Shown here: positions 9,650 to 18,388 of the stretch, in pieces
Numbering within the stretch: the stretch's first letter is position 1
Layout: each line of letters begins with the position of its first letter
Assembly: GCF_963662555.1 (NCBI RefSeq)
Contig: NZ_OY759719.1
Location: forward strand, 1,818,985 to 1,882,984
Source: Thiomicrorhabdus sp.
GTDB lineage: Bacteria; Pseudomonadota; Gammaproteobacteria; Thiomicrospirales; Thiomicrospiraceae
Reading direction: 5' to 3'
Length of the DNA: 64,000 bases
Notes under the pieces: model-generated
Told to the model about the DNA's origin: nothing
The model's input: the letters and a program-made list of their open reading frames with translations, nothing else
Database searches by the model: none
Position numbers and translations under genes: made by a program

Positions 9650-10087
9650 ATGAATACAACCATCGGCTATGCAATCCTTGCAGATCTCGGAAACATTAAA
9701 GTCTTTTCGATTGATCAAACAGAGCAAAAAACAGTTTCGTTACACGCTTATCAGTCTATTGAAAATGCCGAAAGCCACGCTAAACTCTCTGAAATCTATA
9801 GCGATAAAGCTGGAAACTTTTCCAACTCAGTCTCAAGCAGACAAAGTTCCTATGAAAGTAAAGAAGGAATGAAGCAAACTCAACAGCTAATCGAAAATTT
9901 GAGTGCGTTTATCAATGAATTTGCAGAGCAGCATAATCACAAACTCTACCTGTCCGTATCGAATCCTATTCACACACAAATCAAAGAAAAACTAAGTGAT
10001 TCAACTCTTGCCAAAATCAAAGCCTTTTTAGCTAAAGATCTTACCCAACAAAAAATTGAAAATATAATGAAAGCCTTTGAGCTCTAA
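9650..10087 (+). CDS. host-attachment-like (PF10116-type) small protein
   Basis: A 145-residue soluble protein. The start used is ATG 9650, preceded by AGAAGAGG; an in-frame ATG 30 bp upstream lacks such a site. The N-terminus reads TIGYAILADLGNIKVFSI and the C-terminus IKAFLAKDLTQQKIENIM. This matches the layout of the Host_attach/baeRF-like family: an opening strand with a short hydrophobic ADxxxxKVF segment and a closing KDLTxxxxxxI helix. Residues 60-90 are polar and Ser-rich. The function is unknown and the family assignment is by pattern only. Confidence 0.55.
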   Translation: MNTTIGYAILADLGNIKVFSIDQTEQKTVSLHAYQSIENAESHAKLSEIYSDKAGNFSNSVSSRQSSYESKEGMKQTQQLIENLSAFINEFAEQHNHKLYLSVSNPIHTQIKEKLSDSTLAKIKAFLAKDLTQQKIENIMKAFEL

Positions 10088-10293
10088 AAACTGCAACAAT
10101 CAAAAGCTAAAGTTAACTAGTCATGTTAAATCGGGGTTCTGTGCTAGGCTTCGCTATAAGCTAAGCCGCTAAGCCATAACCCTAAGTACAACTTCAACCC
10201 TGACAGCTCAGCGGTTGAAAACCTTAATTTATCCGCCACGTAAATTATCCGCCACATAAACATAAGTCATAAATCACAAATAAAGATGGCAAG

Positions 10294-10956
10294 TTAAATA
10301 TCGCTCATTAATTTATGTAATTCAAATTCAGTAAAATCTGATAACTGTCTTAATTTTATATGAGATATATCAAATTTTTCATCTCCAAACTCCATTGGAG
10401 ATGGAACAGCTACCGTTTTCATATTTGCTTTTTTAGCGGCCATTAGTCCTGAAAATGAATCTTCAATAGCAATACATTTTGACGGTTCAACGTTTAACTT
10501 TTTTGCAGTAGATAAATAGACAGCCGGATGGGGTTTACCTTTTTCTACTTCATCAGAAGAGGATATCGCTTGGAAATAACTGGAAATTTCGAGTTTGCTT
10601 AACACTACCGAAATCAACTGGGAAGGCGAGTTTGTTGATAAACCTATTTTAAAGTTTCTTTTCTGAAAGAAATCTAGAGCCTCTTTCACTCCACCTATTG
10701 CTTGACCTCTCTCGTAAATAAGAGCTTCAACACGGTCAATAACTTCATTTTCAACTTGTTCTAAACTTTTGCCCGACCAAGGAAAATAGCTATACCAAAA
10801 AGCGGTAACTTCTTTAGTTGTCATTGCCGCACTTTTAGCTGACAACTCCTCACTTACCTTTACGCCAACAGAAGAAAACACCTGCTTTTCTGCCTCTTTC
10901 CACATAGGTTCAGAGTCAATTAAAACACCATCCATATCAAAAATTACTGCTTTCAT
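10294..10956 (-). CDS. hxpB: HAD-superfamily sugar phosphatase, HxpB type
   Basis: About 220 residues. The nucleophile motif is FDMDGVLIDSE (Asp7, Asp9 from the start used). Motif II is GLSTNSPS, the Lys motif KGKPHPAVY, and motif III AIEDSFSGLMAAKKANM. The cap includes AFWYSYFPWSG, close to WYARQPWNG of E. coli YniC/HxpB, a 2-deoxyglucose-6-phosphatase-like hexitol phosphatase. The chosen ATG (10956) follows GGAAATC; an upstream in-frame start would add 12 residues. The physiological substrate is a guess. Confidence 0.8.
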   Translation of the reverse strand: MKAVIFDMDGVLIDSEPMWKEAEKQVFSSVGVKVSEELSAKSAAMTTKEVTAFWYSYFPWSGKSLEQVENEVIDRVEALIYERGQAIGGVKEALDFFQKRNFKIGLSTNSPSQLISVVLSKLEISSYFQAISSSDEVEKGKPHPAVYLSTAKKLNVEPSKCIAIEDSFSGLMAAKKANMKTVAVPSPMEFGDEKFDISHIKLRQLSDFTEFELHKLMSDI

Positions 10957-11106
10957 TTGATGATTTCCATATAACGCCAAGTTAACCACCACACAAACTC
11001 ATTTTTGAAGCTTATACAACAATGCTTGAAGCTGGCACAAGAACCAGACATTAGGAAGTTTGAGTCTGTGTGTTTTTACGAAAGAGGTTAAAGTTTAGAT
11101 AAGCAC

Positions 11107-11144
11107 GTGCCCTATTTTTTAGTATGAAATACTAAGCTAGGCAC
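11107..11144. other. nested hairpin downstream of the cold-shock gene
   Basis: TTAGTAT-GAA-ATACTAA (11119-11135) is enclosed by GTGCC (11107-11111) and GGCAC (11140-11144). It lies about 60 bp past the end of the cold-shock-domain gene. No clear T-run follows on the minus strand, so it may be a 3' RNA structure rather than a simple terminator. Confidence 0.4.
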
Positions 11145-11204
11145 TTTTAGATAACAAAACAACTACTACTTGTAATTACCACCTTTTATATCGGCGGTAA
11201 GAAC

Positions 11205-11549
11205 TTATAGAGCAATCCCAAGAGCAATAACACCAACAAGTGCTAATAAGGTCAAAATTTTCCAAGTACGTACAGAACTTTCTAGAGATGCGACACGATC
11301 TTCTAAAGAAGCAGGTTTTACTTCAGCTTTTTTATTACGTTTGCTACCACCATCTAAAGGAGTAACAGAATCAGCCTGTGGGCCTTTTTCTGACTCTTTG
11401 CTCACAAATTCAACGGCCACACCCTGGCGAATAGGACCATTCCCCTGCCATGCACTTTTGTGAAAAAAGAAGTCTTCTCCACTTTTATCGTCAACAATAA
11501 ATCCAAAACCTTTTCGGAAGTCAAAACGTTTAATAATGCCTTTGGCCAT
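11205..11549 (-). CDS. cold-shock domain protein with C-terminal coiled coil and membrane anchor
   Basis: A 114-residue protein. Residues 1-70 form a CspA-type fold with RNP1 KGFGFI (13-18) and RNP2 FFFHKS. A charged linker GGSKRNKKAEVKP follows, then a short predicted coiled coil SLEDRVASLESSVR. The final 20 residues (ILTLLALVGVIALGIAL) are a hydrophobic segment. Ordinary CspA proteins are about 70 residues and soluble. This one is therefore probably a single-stranded nucleic-acid binder tethered to the inner membrane; the tethering is inferred from hydrophobicity. Confidence 0.8.
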   Translation of the reverse strand: MAKGIIKRFDFRKGFGFIVDDKSGEDFFFHKSAWQGNGPIRQGVAVEFVSKESEKGPQADSVTPLDGGSKRNKKAEVKPASLEDRVASLESSVRTWKILTLLALVGVIALGIAL

Positions 11550-11710
11550 ATATATACTCTTTTAATGTGTAATGAGACAATCTAGATAATGGTGAATTCT
11601 AGTTCAATATTGAACTAATTACCAATAATGCTACTATTTTGCAATTAAATTACTCGATAACTGATGAATTAATACCATTAACAGATTATTCAACGACCTG
11701 AACCAGGATA

Positions 11711-11787
11711 AATTGAATCAGAGTAAAGTATTTCTAATTTATATTTATTTCAATAGACTAAAAATTTAATTTTGCTCTGCCCCAATT
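11711..11787. repeat. short inverted-repeat element at the edge of the cassette-like region
   Basis: AATTGAATCAGAGTAAA (11711-11727) is mirrored by TTTGCTCTGCCCCAATT (11771-11787), 13 of 17 positions complementary, around AT-rich DNA. The right arm resembles the AATTTTGCTCTGACCCCAATT-like sequences often seen beside REP-associated tyrosine transposases (recalled similarity, unchecked). It lies 10 bp past the end of the GFA gene. Confidence 0.4.
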
Positions 11788-11796
11788 TTGATGGTT

Positions 11797-12207
11797 TTAT
11801 TCTTTTCGCGGCGAAGTATCCATCATAGGAAGTTTATGGAGATCTTTATCCCAATTTGCTTTGCTCGAAATAAAAATGTGGGCGGTAGGCATGATATTGA
11901 TATCACAATCAAGGCTTCCAGCAGGAACCACCAAAAGCTCACCTCCCAATTGAATATTTGGAAGTGCCGACCCGCAAATTGAGCAAAATGCTTTACTGTG
12001 TTGAGTTGAAGGCAATGTAAAATTTGTGACCTTATCGACTCCTGACAACCATTTCAACTTCGCAGTAGAAGAAAAAAGATTGGCTCCATGAGCTGAGCCT
12101 GTATCTTTTCGACACCGACTACAATGGCAAAGGTAAAAATTATCAAAATCCCCTTCTATTTCAAAAGTAACCTCACCACAAAGGCATGATCCTGATTGTA
12201 TACTCAT
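11797..12207 (-). CDS. GFA / CENP-V-family zinc-binding protein
   Basis: A 136-residue protein of the family named after glutathione-dependent formaldehyde-activating enzyme. Zinc-site motifs are visible: SCLCGEVTFEI at the start, YLCHCSRCRKDTGSAHGAN around residues 27-45 and AFCSICGSALP around residues 75-85. Most small members have unknown substrates, so an enzymatic role in formaldehyde metabolism should not be assumed. The start has a good site (GGAGAG, 7 bp upstream). It is the last gene of a five-gene minus-strand patch separated by hairpins. Confidence 0.8.
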   Translation of the reverse strand: MSIQSGSCLCGEVTFEIEGDFDNFYLCHCSRCRKDTGSAHGANLFSSTAKLKWLSGVDKVTNFTLPSTQHSKAFCSICGSALPNIQLGGELLVVPAGSLDCDINIMPTAHIFISSKANWDKDLHKLPMMDTSPRKE

Positions 12208-12356
12208 AGATTAACTCTCCATGATTGTGACTGATGCCGCTGGATGTACATTATGCTTTGAGTAAACGACCATTTTAGTAGCAAGAGGCTTGCCCGATTT
12301 AAGCACAAACGAACACCACAACAAAATAGGTCGGATTGACCCTTTTGTTATGCCAT
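12208..12356 (-). other. spacer with possible degenerate attC site
   Basis: Reading the minus strand after the DUF5677 stop, the spacer begins GGCATAACAAAAGGG, which resembles the left end of integron attC/VCR sites. A plausible right end is less clear, so this is only a candidate. Confidence 0.2.
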
Positions 12357-13157
12357 TTATGCACCGACGCCTTCATTTTCAGTGAAGCGATGAAGAAAGC
12401 CTTGTGAAATTTGGCACAACGGGTTCATAGACTCATCATATTGATACAATAATACAAATGATAACCATCTTATATATAGCGATGCGAATGTTGACATTTC
12501 TATGATTTCCAACATTGCATCTGGCCCATTCCTATAAGCCTCAACTGAATCGGGGCCACCATGCACACAAGACGATAATTCAGAATATCGAGGAAATATT
12601 GAACTTAATATTGGAGCAACCCCCGATTCTTTCATCTTGGTACTTTCAGCTATATAGTGCGTCATGTTTTTATAAGCGAATTGCTCCGTTCTTTTTCTAA
12701 TTTGGGACGCTGACTTTTCATTCGATATAACCCCAAGCTCTTTCAAGGTTTCCAATGGCGATTTGGTTGGAGTAATTCCCAGTAACGTGTAGCTTTGATG
12801 TAGAGCTTTTGTGTAATCGATATTTTCTTGATCTTTACCAAATAACCAATAATCGATTCCAATTTCATCATTATCTAACTCAATACTCTTTAACCAAATG
12901 TATTGTGCCTTTATGAAATGCTCAATGATTGATCGGTATAAGATGTTCATAGAATAGTGTTCTTCAATTTTCGCAACTTCGAATATCCCTATTCTTATTG
13001 ACTCTATTTTTGCCAAGAATGATGTCATAGAAAATACTGACAAAGGTTTTTCAAACGTTTTTACCTTAGCGAGAATTGCAGGTAATAATTCGAGATGTGG
13101 CTCTAGCATTTCAGCCATATCCTCCAACAACTCTTCTATTTCTAATAATCTATCCAT
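12357..13157 (-). CDS. DUF5677-like protein
   Basis: A 266-residue predicted soluble helical protein. The family-like core includes NILYRSIIEHFIKAQYIW around residues 70-90 and YSELSSCVHGGPDSVEAY around residues 190-207. These are conserved positions of DUF5677-type proteins, whose role is unknown and which occur often in accessory regions. The N-terminal 40 residues are acidic and helical. The ATG follows GAGGGGCT. Spacing from the next gene upstream is only 59 bp and holds a hairpin. Confidence 0.55.
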   Translation of the reverse strand: MDRLLEIEELLEDMAEMLEPHLELLPAILAKVKTFEKPLSVFSMTSFLAKIESIRIGIFEVAKIEEHYSMNILYRSIIEHFIKAQYIWLKSIELDNDEIGIDYWLFGKDQENIDYTKALHQSYTLLGITPTKSPLETLKELGVISNEKSASQIRKRTEQFAYKNMTHYIAESTKMKESGVAPILSSIFPRYSELSSCVHGGPDSVEAYRNGPDAMLEIIEMSTFASLYIRWLSFVLLYQYDESMNPLCQISQGFLHRFTENEGVGA

Positions 13158-13216
13158 AGCCCCTCAAAGCATAGCATAGCACCTCAATCAGCCGATGCGT
13201 CAGAGGCCGACTGAAT
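13158..13216 (-). other. weak attC-like spacer
   Basis: On the minus strand after the upstream gene's stop come CAGTCGGCCTCTGACGC, ATCGGCTGATTGAGG and the stuttered GCTATGCTATGC. CCTC/GAGG and CGG/CCG pairings are possible and GCTATGC is one base from the GTTATGC end of Vibrio attC repeats. It is weaker than the sites at 13787 and 14302. Confidence 0.25.
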
Positions 13217-13765
13217 TTAATTTTTATGTTCTGGCTCTATTAAGCGTTCTACCATCTGATCATATGCTCTTTGTCGCAATTGTAACGCCAACATTACTGA
13301 GGAAAACAAAAGGAAAACAAAACTTATAACTGATGTTGATCCATGCCCCAAGCCAAACAACGCAAGAGACAATACCCCCAAAAGACTAAAAAAGCCTATG
13401 CTCAATCTCATAAACCAACGATCAATAAACCTAAAAAACCTGTTTCTTGCTATTAGCGTATATTTGAATTCTCCGCCCTCGTAGGAAACTATGCCAGGAG
13501 TTTTCTTTAAAGCATAGATAATTTTAGAACATTGTTCATGACGGATGAGTTCAAGAATATCTCCGTAGCTCATTCTAAGGCCATGGATCAGGCGAAATAA
13601 TTCAGTTACAGAATGAATACTCTCTCTTTGGACAGCTTCTTCAAATTTTTCTAAAAGTTCAGCTTTTATTTTCCTAGCTTGCCCAATATTGAAAAGAATT
13701 AGTGCGATTGTTCCAAGCGATGAAACTAGTCCAAACGCTAGCTTTGATAAAACGTCAATATCCAT
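13217..13765 (-). CDS. membrane protein of unknown function (cassette-like)
   Basis: About 182 residues. One hydrophobic segment lies near the N-terminus (LAFGLVSSLGTIALILF) and two near the C-terminus (IGFFSLLGVLSLALFGLG and VISFVFLLFSSVMLALQL). A polar middle contains KFEEAVQRESIHSVTELFRLI. I recognise no family. ATG 13765 is chosen because AAGGA lies 5 bp upstream; longer versions start at ATG 13783 or GTG 13807 and would run into the attC-like hairpin. Confidence 0.6.
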   Translation of the reverse strand: MDIDVLSKLAFGLVSSLGTIALILFNIGQARKIKAELLEKFEEAVQRESIHSVTELFRLIHGLRMSYGDILELIRHEQCSKIIYALKKTPGIVSYEGGEFKYTLIARNRFFRFIDRWFMRLSIGFFSLLGVLSLALFGLGHGSTSVISFVFLLFSSVMLALQLRQRAYDQMVERLIEPEHKN

Positions 13766-13786
13766 ATCTGTCCTTGAGAGCATAAT

Positions 13787-13840
13787 GATTAAACTAAGCG
13801 GCTGCACTTCAGTGCAGTCAGCCTGAGTGCTCTGTTAGAA
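13787..13840 (-). repeat. attC-like recombination site (candidate)
   Basis: Minus strand, beginning right after the LRAT-like gene: a TTCTAACA box, then GAGCACTCAGGC, a CTGCACT-GA-AGTGCAG stem, GCCGCTTA, and GTTTAAT. The layout is R''-L''-stem-L'-R' as in integron attC sites, with the right box matching GTTRRRY except at one position. The outer arms pair imperfectly with extra bases on one side, as attC sites do. The length is about 54 bp. Confidence 0.5.
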
Positions 13841-13846
13841 AGTAAT

Positions 13847-14284
13847 CTATTTGTTGTTACGTATAACATATACCAAACCAGCAATAACTAAAACTCCTAT
13901 TGCAGTGTTAATTATTTGATTACTTTTGGATTGATTATGCATTGCACGATTAACAAAACTTTCACAGTTATTAGTTAAAAGGTTATAAACACCTTTATCA
14001 CCCTTTTTGATTTCCTCTATAGCTCGTGTTGCAACTGCAATATTTTCTAGCTCACCGTCATTTGGTTCGATTATGATTTCACCATTTTTGCTATATCTGT
14101 TTTGAAAATCAGTATATGTGGAAATTTGATAACCATAATGCATATTTTCCGCGATATAAATTTCTTGATCTATTGGCGAATGACCCAGTATCACACCATG
14201 ATGTTTTGGACCAAGGTGACCTAGAACATTATCAATTGCACCAATAATTCTACAGCCTGTCACATCTATTTGGTTTAAATCCAT
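13847..14284 (-). CDS. LRAT/NlpC-P60-like protein with C-terminal membrane anchor
   Basis: A 145-residue protein. HHGVILG (residues 28-34) supplies a candidate catalytic His and NNCESFVNRAMHN (about 104-116) the candidate nucleophile Cys, the arrangement of the permuted papain-like LRAT family (NCEHF motif). The C-terminus ends in a hydrophobic helix (AIGVLVIAGLVYVI) followed by RNNK, reminiscent of membrane-anchored phospholipid acyltransferases of that family. Acyltransferase or phospholipase activity is an inference. It is flanked on both sides by attC-like hairpins. Confidence 0.65.
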   Translation of the reverse strand: MDLNQIDVTGCRIIGAIDNVLGHLGPKHHGVILGHSPIDQEIYIAENMHYGYQISTYTDFQNRYSKNGEIIIEPNDGELENIAVATRAIEEIKKGDKGVYNLLTNNCESFVNRAMHNQSKSNQIINTAIGVLVIAGLVYVIRNNK

Positions 14285-14301
14285 ACTATTCTATATTTCC
14301 T

Positions 14302-14368
14302 TCTAACGCCTAGCTCACACGACGAAAACCGCGAAGCAGTTTTTGGTCGAGTGGAGCTCCGTGCTATA
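14302..14368 (-). repeat. attC-like recombination site (best candidate)
   Basis: On the minus strand the spacer reads TATAGCACGGAGCTCCAC, then CGACCAAAAAC, TGCTTCGCG, GTTTTCGTCG, TGTGAGCTAGGC and GTTAGAA. The right end GGCGTTAGAA fits the attC R' box GTTRRR. The two arms pair over about 60 bp (AGCTC, CAC, CGAC, AAAAC) with scattered mismatches and bulges. The left box TATAGCAC deviates from YAAC. It sits between the stop of the 106-residue gene and the start of the LRAT-like gene. Confidence 0.55.
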
Positions 14369-14370
14369 CA

Positions 14371-14691
14371 TTATTTTTGTTCCCAACCGACGACCAAGCC
14401 ATTTTCTAATGTAATTTTAAGGCTATACCGATTCTTTGCAGTTTGGTGATATTTCCAAACTTCTTTAGTTTTTGTTTTTAATACTTTTTGATCAATATCT
14501 AATGGTTTTCCAAGTGAATCAATTAACTGCTCTTCATTTTGGCCCTGCCAGAAGCTTTTGCTCATTATTAAGTCTACGATCTCCTTATTCTTGTATTTTT
14601 CCATAAGGTGCTCTCTGCGCCATTTTGTTGTGTAATGGATGTAAACCACACCAACAATAACGGCGAGCACTAACCAGTAATACCATTCCAT
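14371..14691 (-). CDS. small membrane-anchored protein of unknown function
   Basis: A 106-residue protein with one N-terminal membrane helix (YYWLVLAVIVGVVYIHY). A soluble domain follows, with FWQGQNEEQLIDSLGKPLDID and ITLENGLVVGWEQK. The pattern xxQLIDSLGKP plus a closing strand pair ending in VVGWEQ resembles SmpA/BamE-like or DUF2845-like domains of small envelope proteins, but no firm family is claimed. ATG 14691 has AAGGA at good spacing. It is the first gene of the hairpin-separated patch. Confidence 0.6.
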   Translation of the reverse strand: MEWYYWLVLAVIVGVVYIHYTTKWRREHLMEKYKNKEIVDLIMSKSFWQGQNEEQLIDSLGKPLDIDQKVLKTKTKEVWKYHQTAKNRYSLKITLENGLVVGWEQK

Positions 14692-16410
<1,719 letters not shown>

Positions 16411-16562
16411 TAGAATGCATATCAAGCCTAAAATGGGAATTTTCTTCGTTTAAGAACGGTCGTGTACATTTGTACACTCCCTTATCTTGGCCTCGAACTT
16501 TCCTCATTTTAGTCGCAATCTGCTTTTCTATTAATGCTATTAATGCATTATCAGTTTTAAAT

Positions 16563-16602
16563 AAAAACCCACTATGCTTTTACCAGGCCTGGTGGGTTTT
16601 TT
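16563..16602 (+). terminator. terminator downstream of purB, loop contains the iterated palindrome
   Basis: AAAAACCCAC (16563-16572) pairs with GTGGGTTTTT (16592-16601) and is followed by T. The loop contains most of the 12-bp palindrome ACCAGGCCTGGT (16582-16593), so two alternative folds compete. Confidence 0.75.
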
Positions 16603-16641
16603 GTTGGTTTACTTCATTCACATTCTTAGAGAATATTCATT

Positions 16642-17823
16642 ATGATTCAGTTTCAAGATATTGATTTACAAACTTTTCTTTCAGACTATTGGCAAAAGAA
16701 ACCTTTAGTTATCCGTGGTGCTTTGCCTGATTTTGAAACACCTGTTTCTGCTGAGGAACTTGCAGGTTTGTCTTTGGAAGACGAAGTGGAAAGCCGTATT
16801 GTGATTCAAAATAGTGAAAAGGATTACCAGCTTTTAAAAGGCCCTTTTGATGAATCGACCTATGAAAACCTACCTGAAGAGAACTGGACTTTATTGATTC
16901 AAGGTATGGATCGTTTAGTACCTGAAGTAACCGATGTGTTAAACGATTTTGATTTTTTGCCTCGTTGGCGTATTGATGACATTATGATTAGTTACGCCAC
17001 CAAAGGCGGAAATGTTGGCCCACACTTTGATCATTATGATGTGTTTTTATTACAAGCGGCAGGTAAACGTAATTGGAAACTGACTGCTCAAGACTGCTCT
17101 GAGGACAATTACATACAAGGCGTGGATTTACGCCTTATGGAAACCTTTACCGTTGAAGAAGATTATGTGTTTGAAAAAGGCGATATTCTGTATATCCCAC
17201 CAAAATGGGGTCATCACGGTGTGGCTTTGGACGACGAGTGCATGACCTACTCTATTGGCTACCGTACTTATCGCGGGCAAGAACTTTGGGATAGCTTTGG
17301 TGATCATCTGTCTGAAATGGCATGCTTTAAGGATTTGTATATGGATCCACAATGGCAAGCTAACCTTAATCCTGGCGAAATCACCAATGCGGCCGCTGAC
17401 CAAGCACAACAATTATTAACCAGTGTTTTAGAAGATAAAACGTTAATAAAAACCTGGTTTGGTCGTTTTGCCACTCAGTTAGACCAAGTGGCGGCACAGC
17501 AATTACCAGAACCTTTAACCGAAGAAGAAACCCCTGATATTGAAGATTTTATGGGGGCGTTACAAGTTGAAGTTGGATTAATTAAAGACCCAGTTTGTCG
17601 TTTTGCGTATGCTGACATTGAGGGTGAAGTAAAAAATGAAACTAAACTTTATATTAATGGTGCTATTTGGAATACCTTTAATGCCAGCGATAAATTTATT
17701 GCCAAACTTGCTAACCAGTCATTTTTAACTCAAGAAGAGATTATGTTGGCTGGCGAGAATGAAGGTAATATTAAATTGCTATTTGATTTATGGAAACTTC
17801 AGTACTTGGTATTTATAGAGTAA
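16642..17823 (+). CDS. roxA: cupin-domain ribosomal oxygenase (50S L16 arginine hydroxylase type)
   Basis: A 393-residue Fe(II)/2-oxoglutarate-dependent oxygenase of the JmjC/cupin class. The iron-binding facial triad appears as HFDHYDVF near residue 127 and the distal His in WGHHGVAL near residue 188. The N-terminus (FLSDYWQKKPLVIRGALPDF) is the standard opening of E. coli YcfD/RoxA, which hydroxylates an arginine of ribosomal protein L16. The C-terminal 150 residues match the dimerisation and winged-helix part. The ATG follows AGAGAAT. Confidence 0.9.
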   Translation: MIQFQDIDLQTFLSDYWQKKPLVIRGALPDFETPVSAEELAGLSLEDEVESRIVIQNSEKDYQLLKGPFDESTYENLPEENWTLLIQGMDRLVPEVTDVLNDFDFLPRWRIDDIMISYATKGGNVGPHFDHYDVFLLQAAGKRNWKLTAQDCSEDNYIQGVDLRLMETFTVEEDYVFEKGDILYIPPKWGHHGVALDDECMTYSIGYRTYRGQELWDSFGDHLSEMACFKDLYMDPQWQANLNPGEITNAAADQAQQLLTSVLEDKTLIKTWFGRFATQLDQVAAQQLPEPLTEEETPDIEDFMGALQVEVGLIKDPVCRFAYADIEGEVKNETKLYINGAIWNTFNASDKFIAKLANQSFLTQEEIMLAGENEGNIKLLFDLWKLQYLVFIE

Positions 17824-17873
17824 CTTAAAAGCATAACTCAAAAGAACAACTTAAAAAAACAACTGAATGACAT

Positions 17874-17902
17874 AAAAAAAGGGAATTGAATTCCCTTTTT
17901 TT
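17874..17902. terminator. bidirectional terminator between roxA and the CHMI-like gene
   Basis: A-run, GGGAATT-G-AATTCCC (17881-17895), T-run. It is symmetric and can serve both convergent genes. Confidence 0.85.
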
Positions 17903-17935
17903 ATTTTAAATCAGAATGTTACAAAACTTATCACT

Positions 17936-18346
17936 CTACTTTTCTATCATACACTTTGAATAACTTGAGCTATCCATCTCAACCACTTCAACCGTTATTA
18001 CCATTGAATGTTTAACTAATGATTGATTACTTTGGCCAATATATTGATTTAGAGAAGTTAATATCGCTTGAGATAACGTCTGTTTTTCAATATCCGTTTT
18101 ACCTACATGCGTTTTACAAACCGCATGTATAAAACCCGTATTAATTAATCCAAGTTTATAAAACTCAGTAGCATAAGTTCTGACTTTTATATTCTCTGTA
18201 TTAACAATATTGGTATTTGCCACTGCTTCAAATACACAATTTACCAGGCCTGGTATGCCTTGCGGCAGACCACACTCTGTGTGATCAGAGGGTAAATCTT
18301 TAGATTCAAAAGAATCTTGACTGTATTCAATAACAATATGCGGCAT
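17936..18346 (-). CDS. 5-carboxymethyl-2-hydroxymuconate isomerase-like (tautomerase) protein
   Basis: A 136-residue protein beginning M-P-H-I-V-I-E-Y-S, with Pro2 as the expected catalytic N-terminal proline of the CHMI/tautomerase fold. Other matches are VFEAVANTNIVNTENIKVRTYATEFYKLG and a C-terminal strand HSMVITVEVVEMD. The homolog in homoprotocatechuate degradation is HpcD, but no other genes of that pathway are nearby, so the true substrate is open. The gene contains one iterated palindrome read as P-G-L-V. It lies 42 bp from the protease gene upstream. Confidence 0.75.
   Translation of the reverse strand: MPHIVIEYSQDSFESKDLPSDHTECGLPQGIPGLVNCVFEAVANTNIVNTENIKVRTYATEFYKLGLINTGFIHAVCKTHVGKTDIEKQTLSQAILTSLNQYIGQSNQSLVKHSMVITVEVVEMDSSSYSKCMIEK
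18243..18254. repeat. iterated palindrome ACCAGGCCTGGT inside the CHMI-like gene
   Basis: Exact 12-mer, read on the coding strand as P-G-L-V. Confidence 0.9.
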
Positions 18347-18388
18347 AAATAGTTATCTCAAGTGCTGCAACAAGCTAAATAAAGTTTG

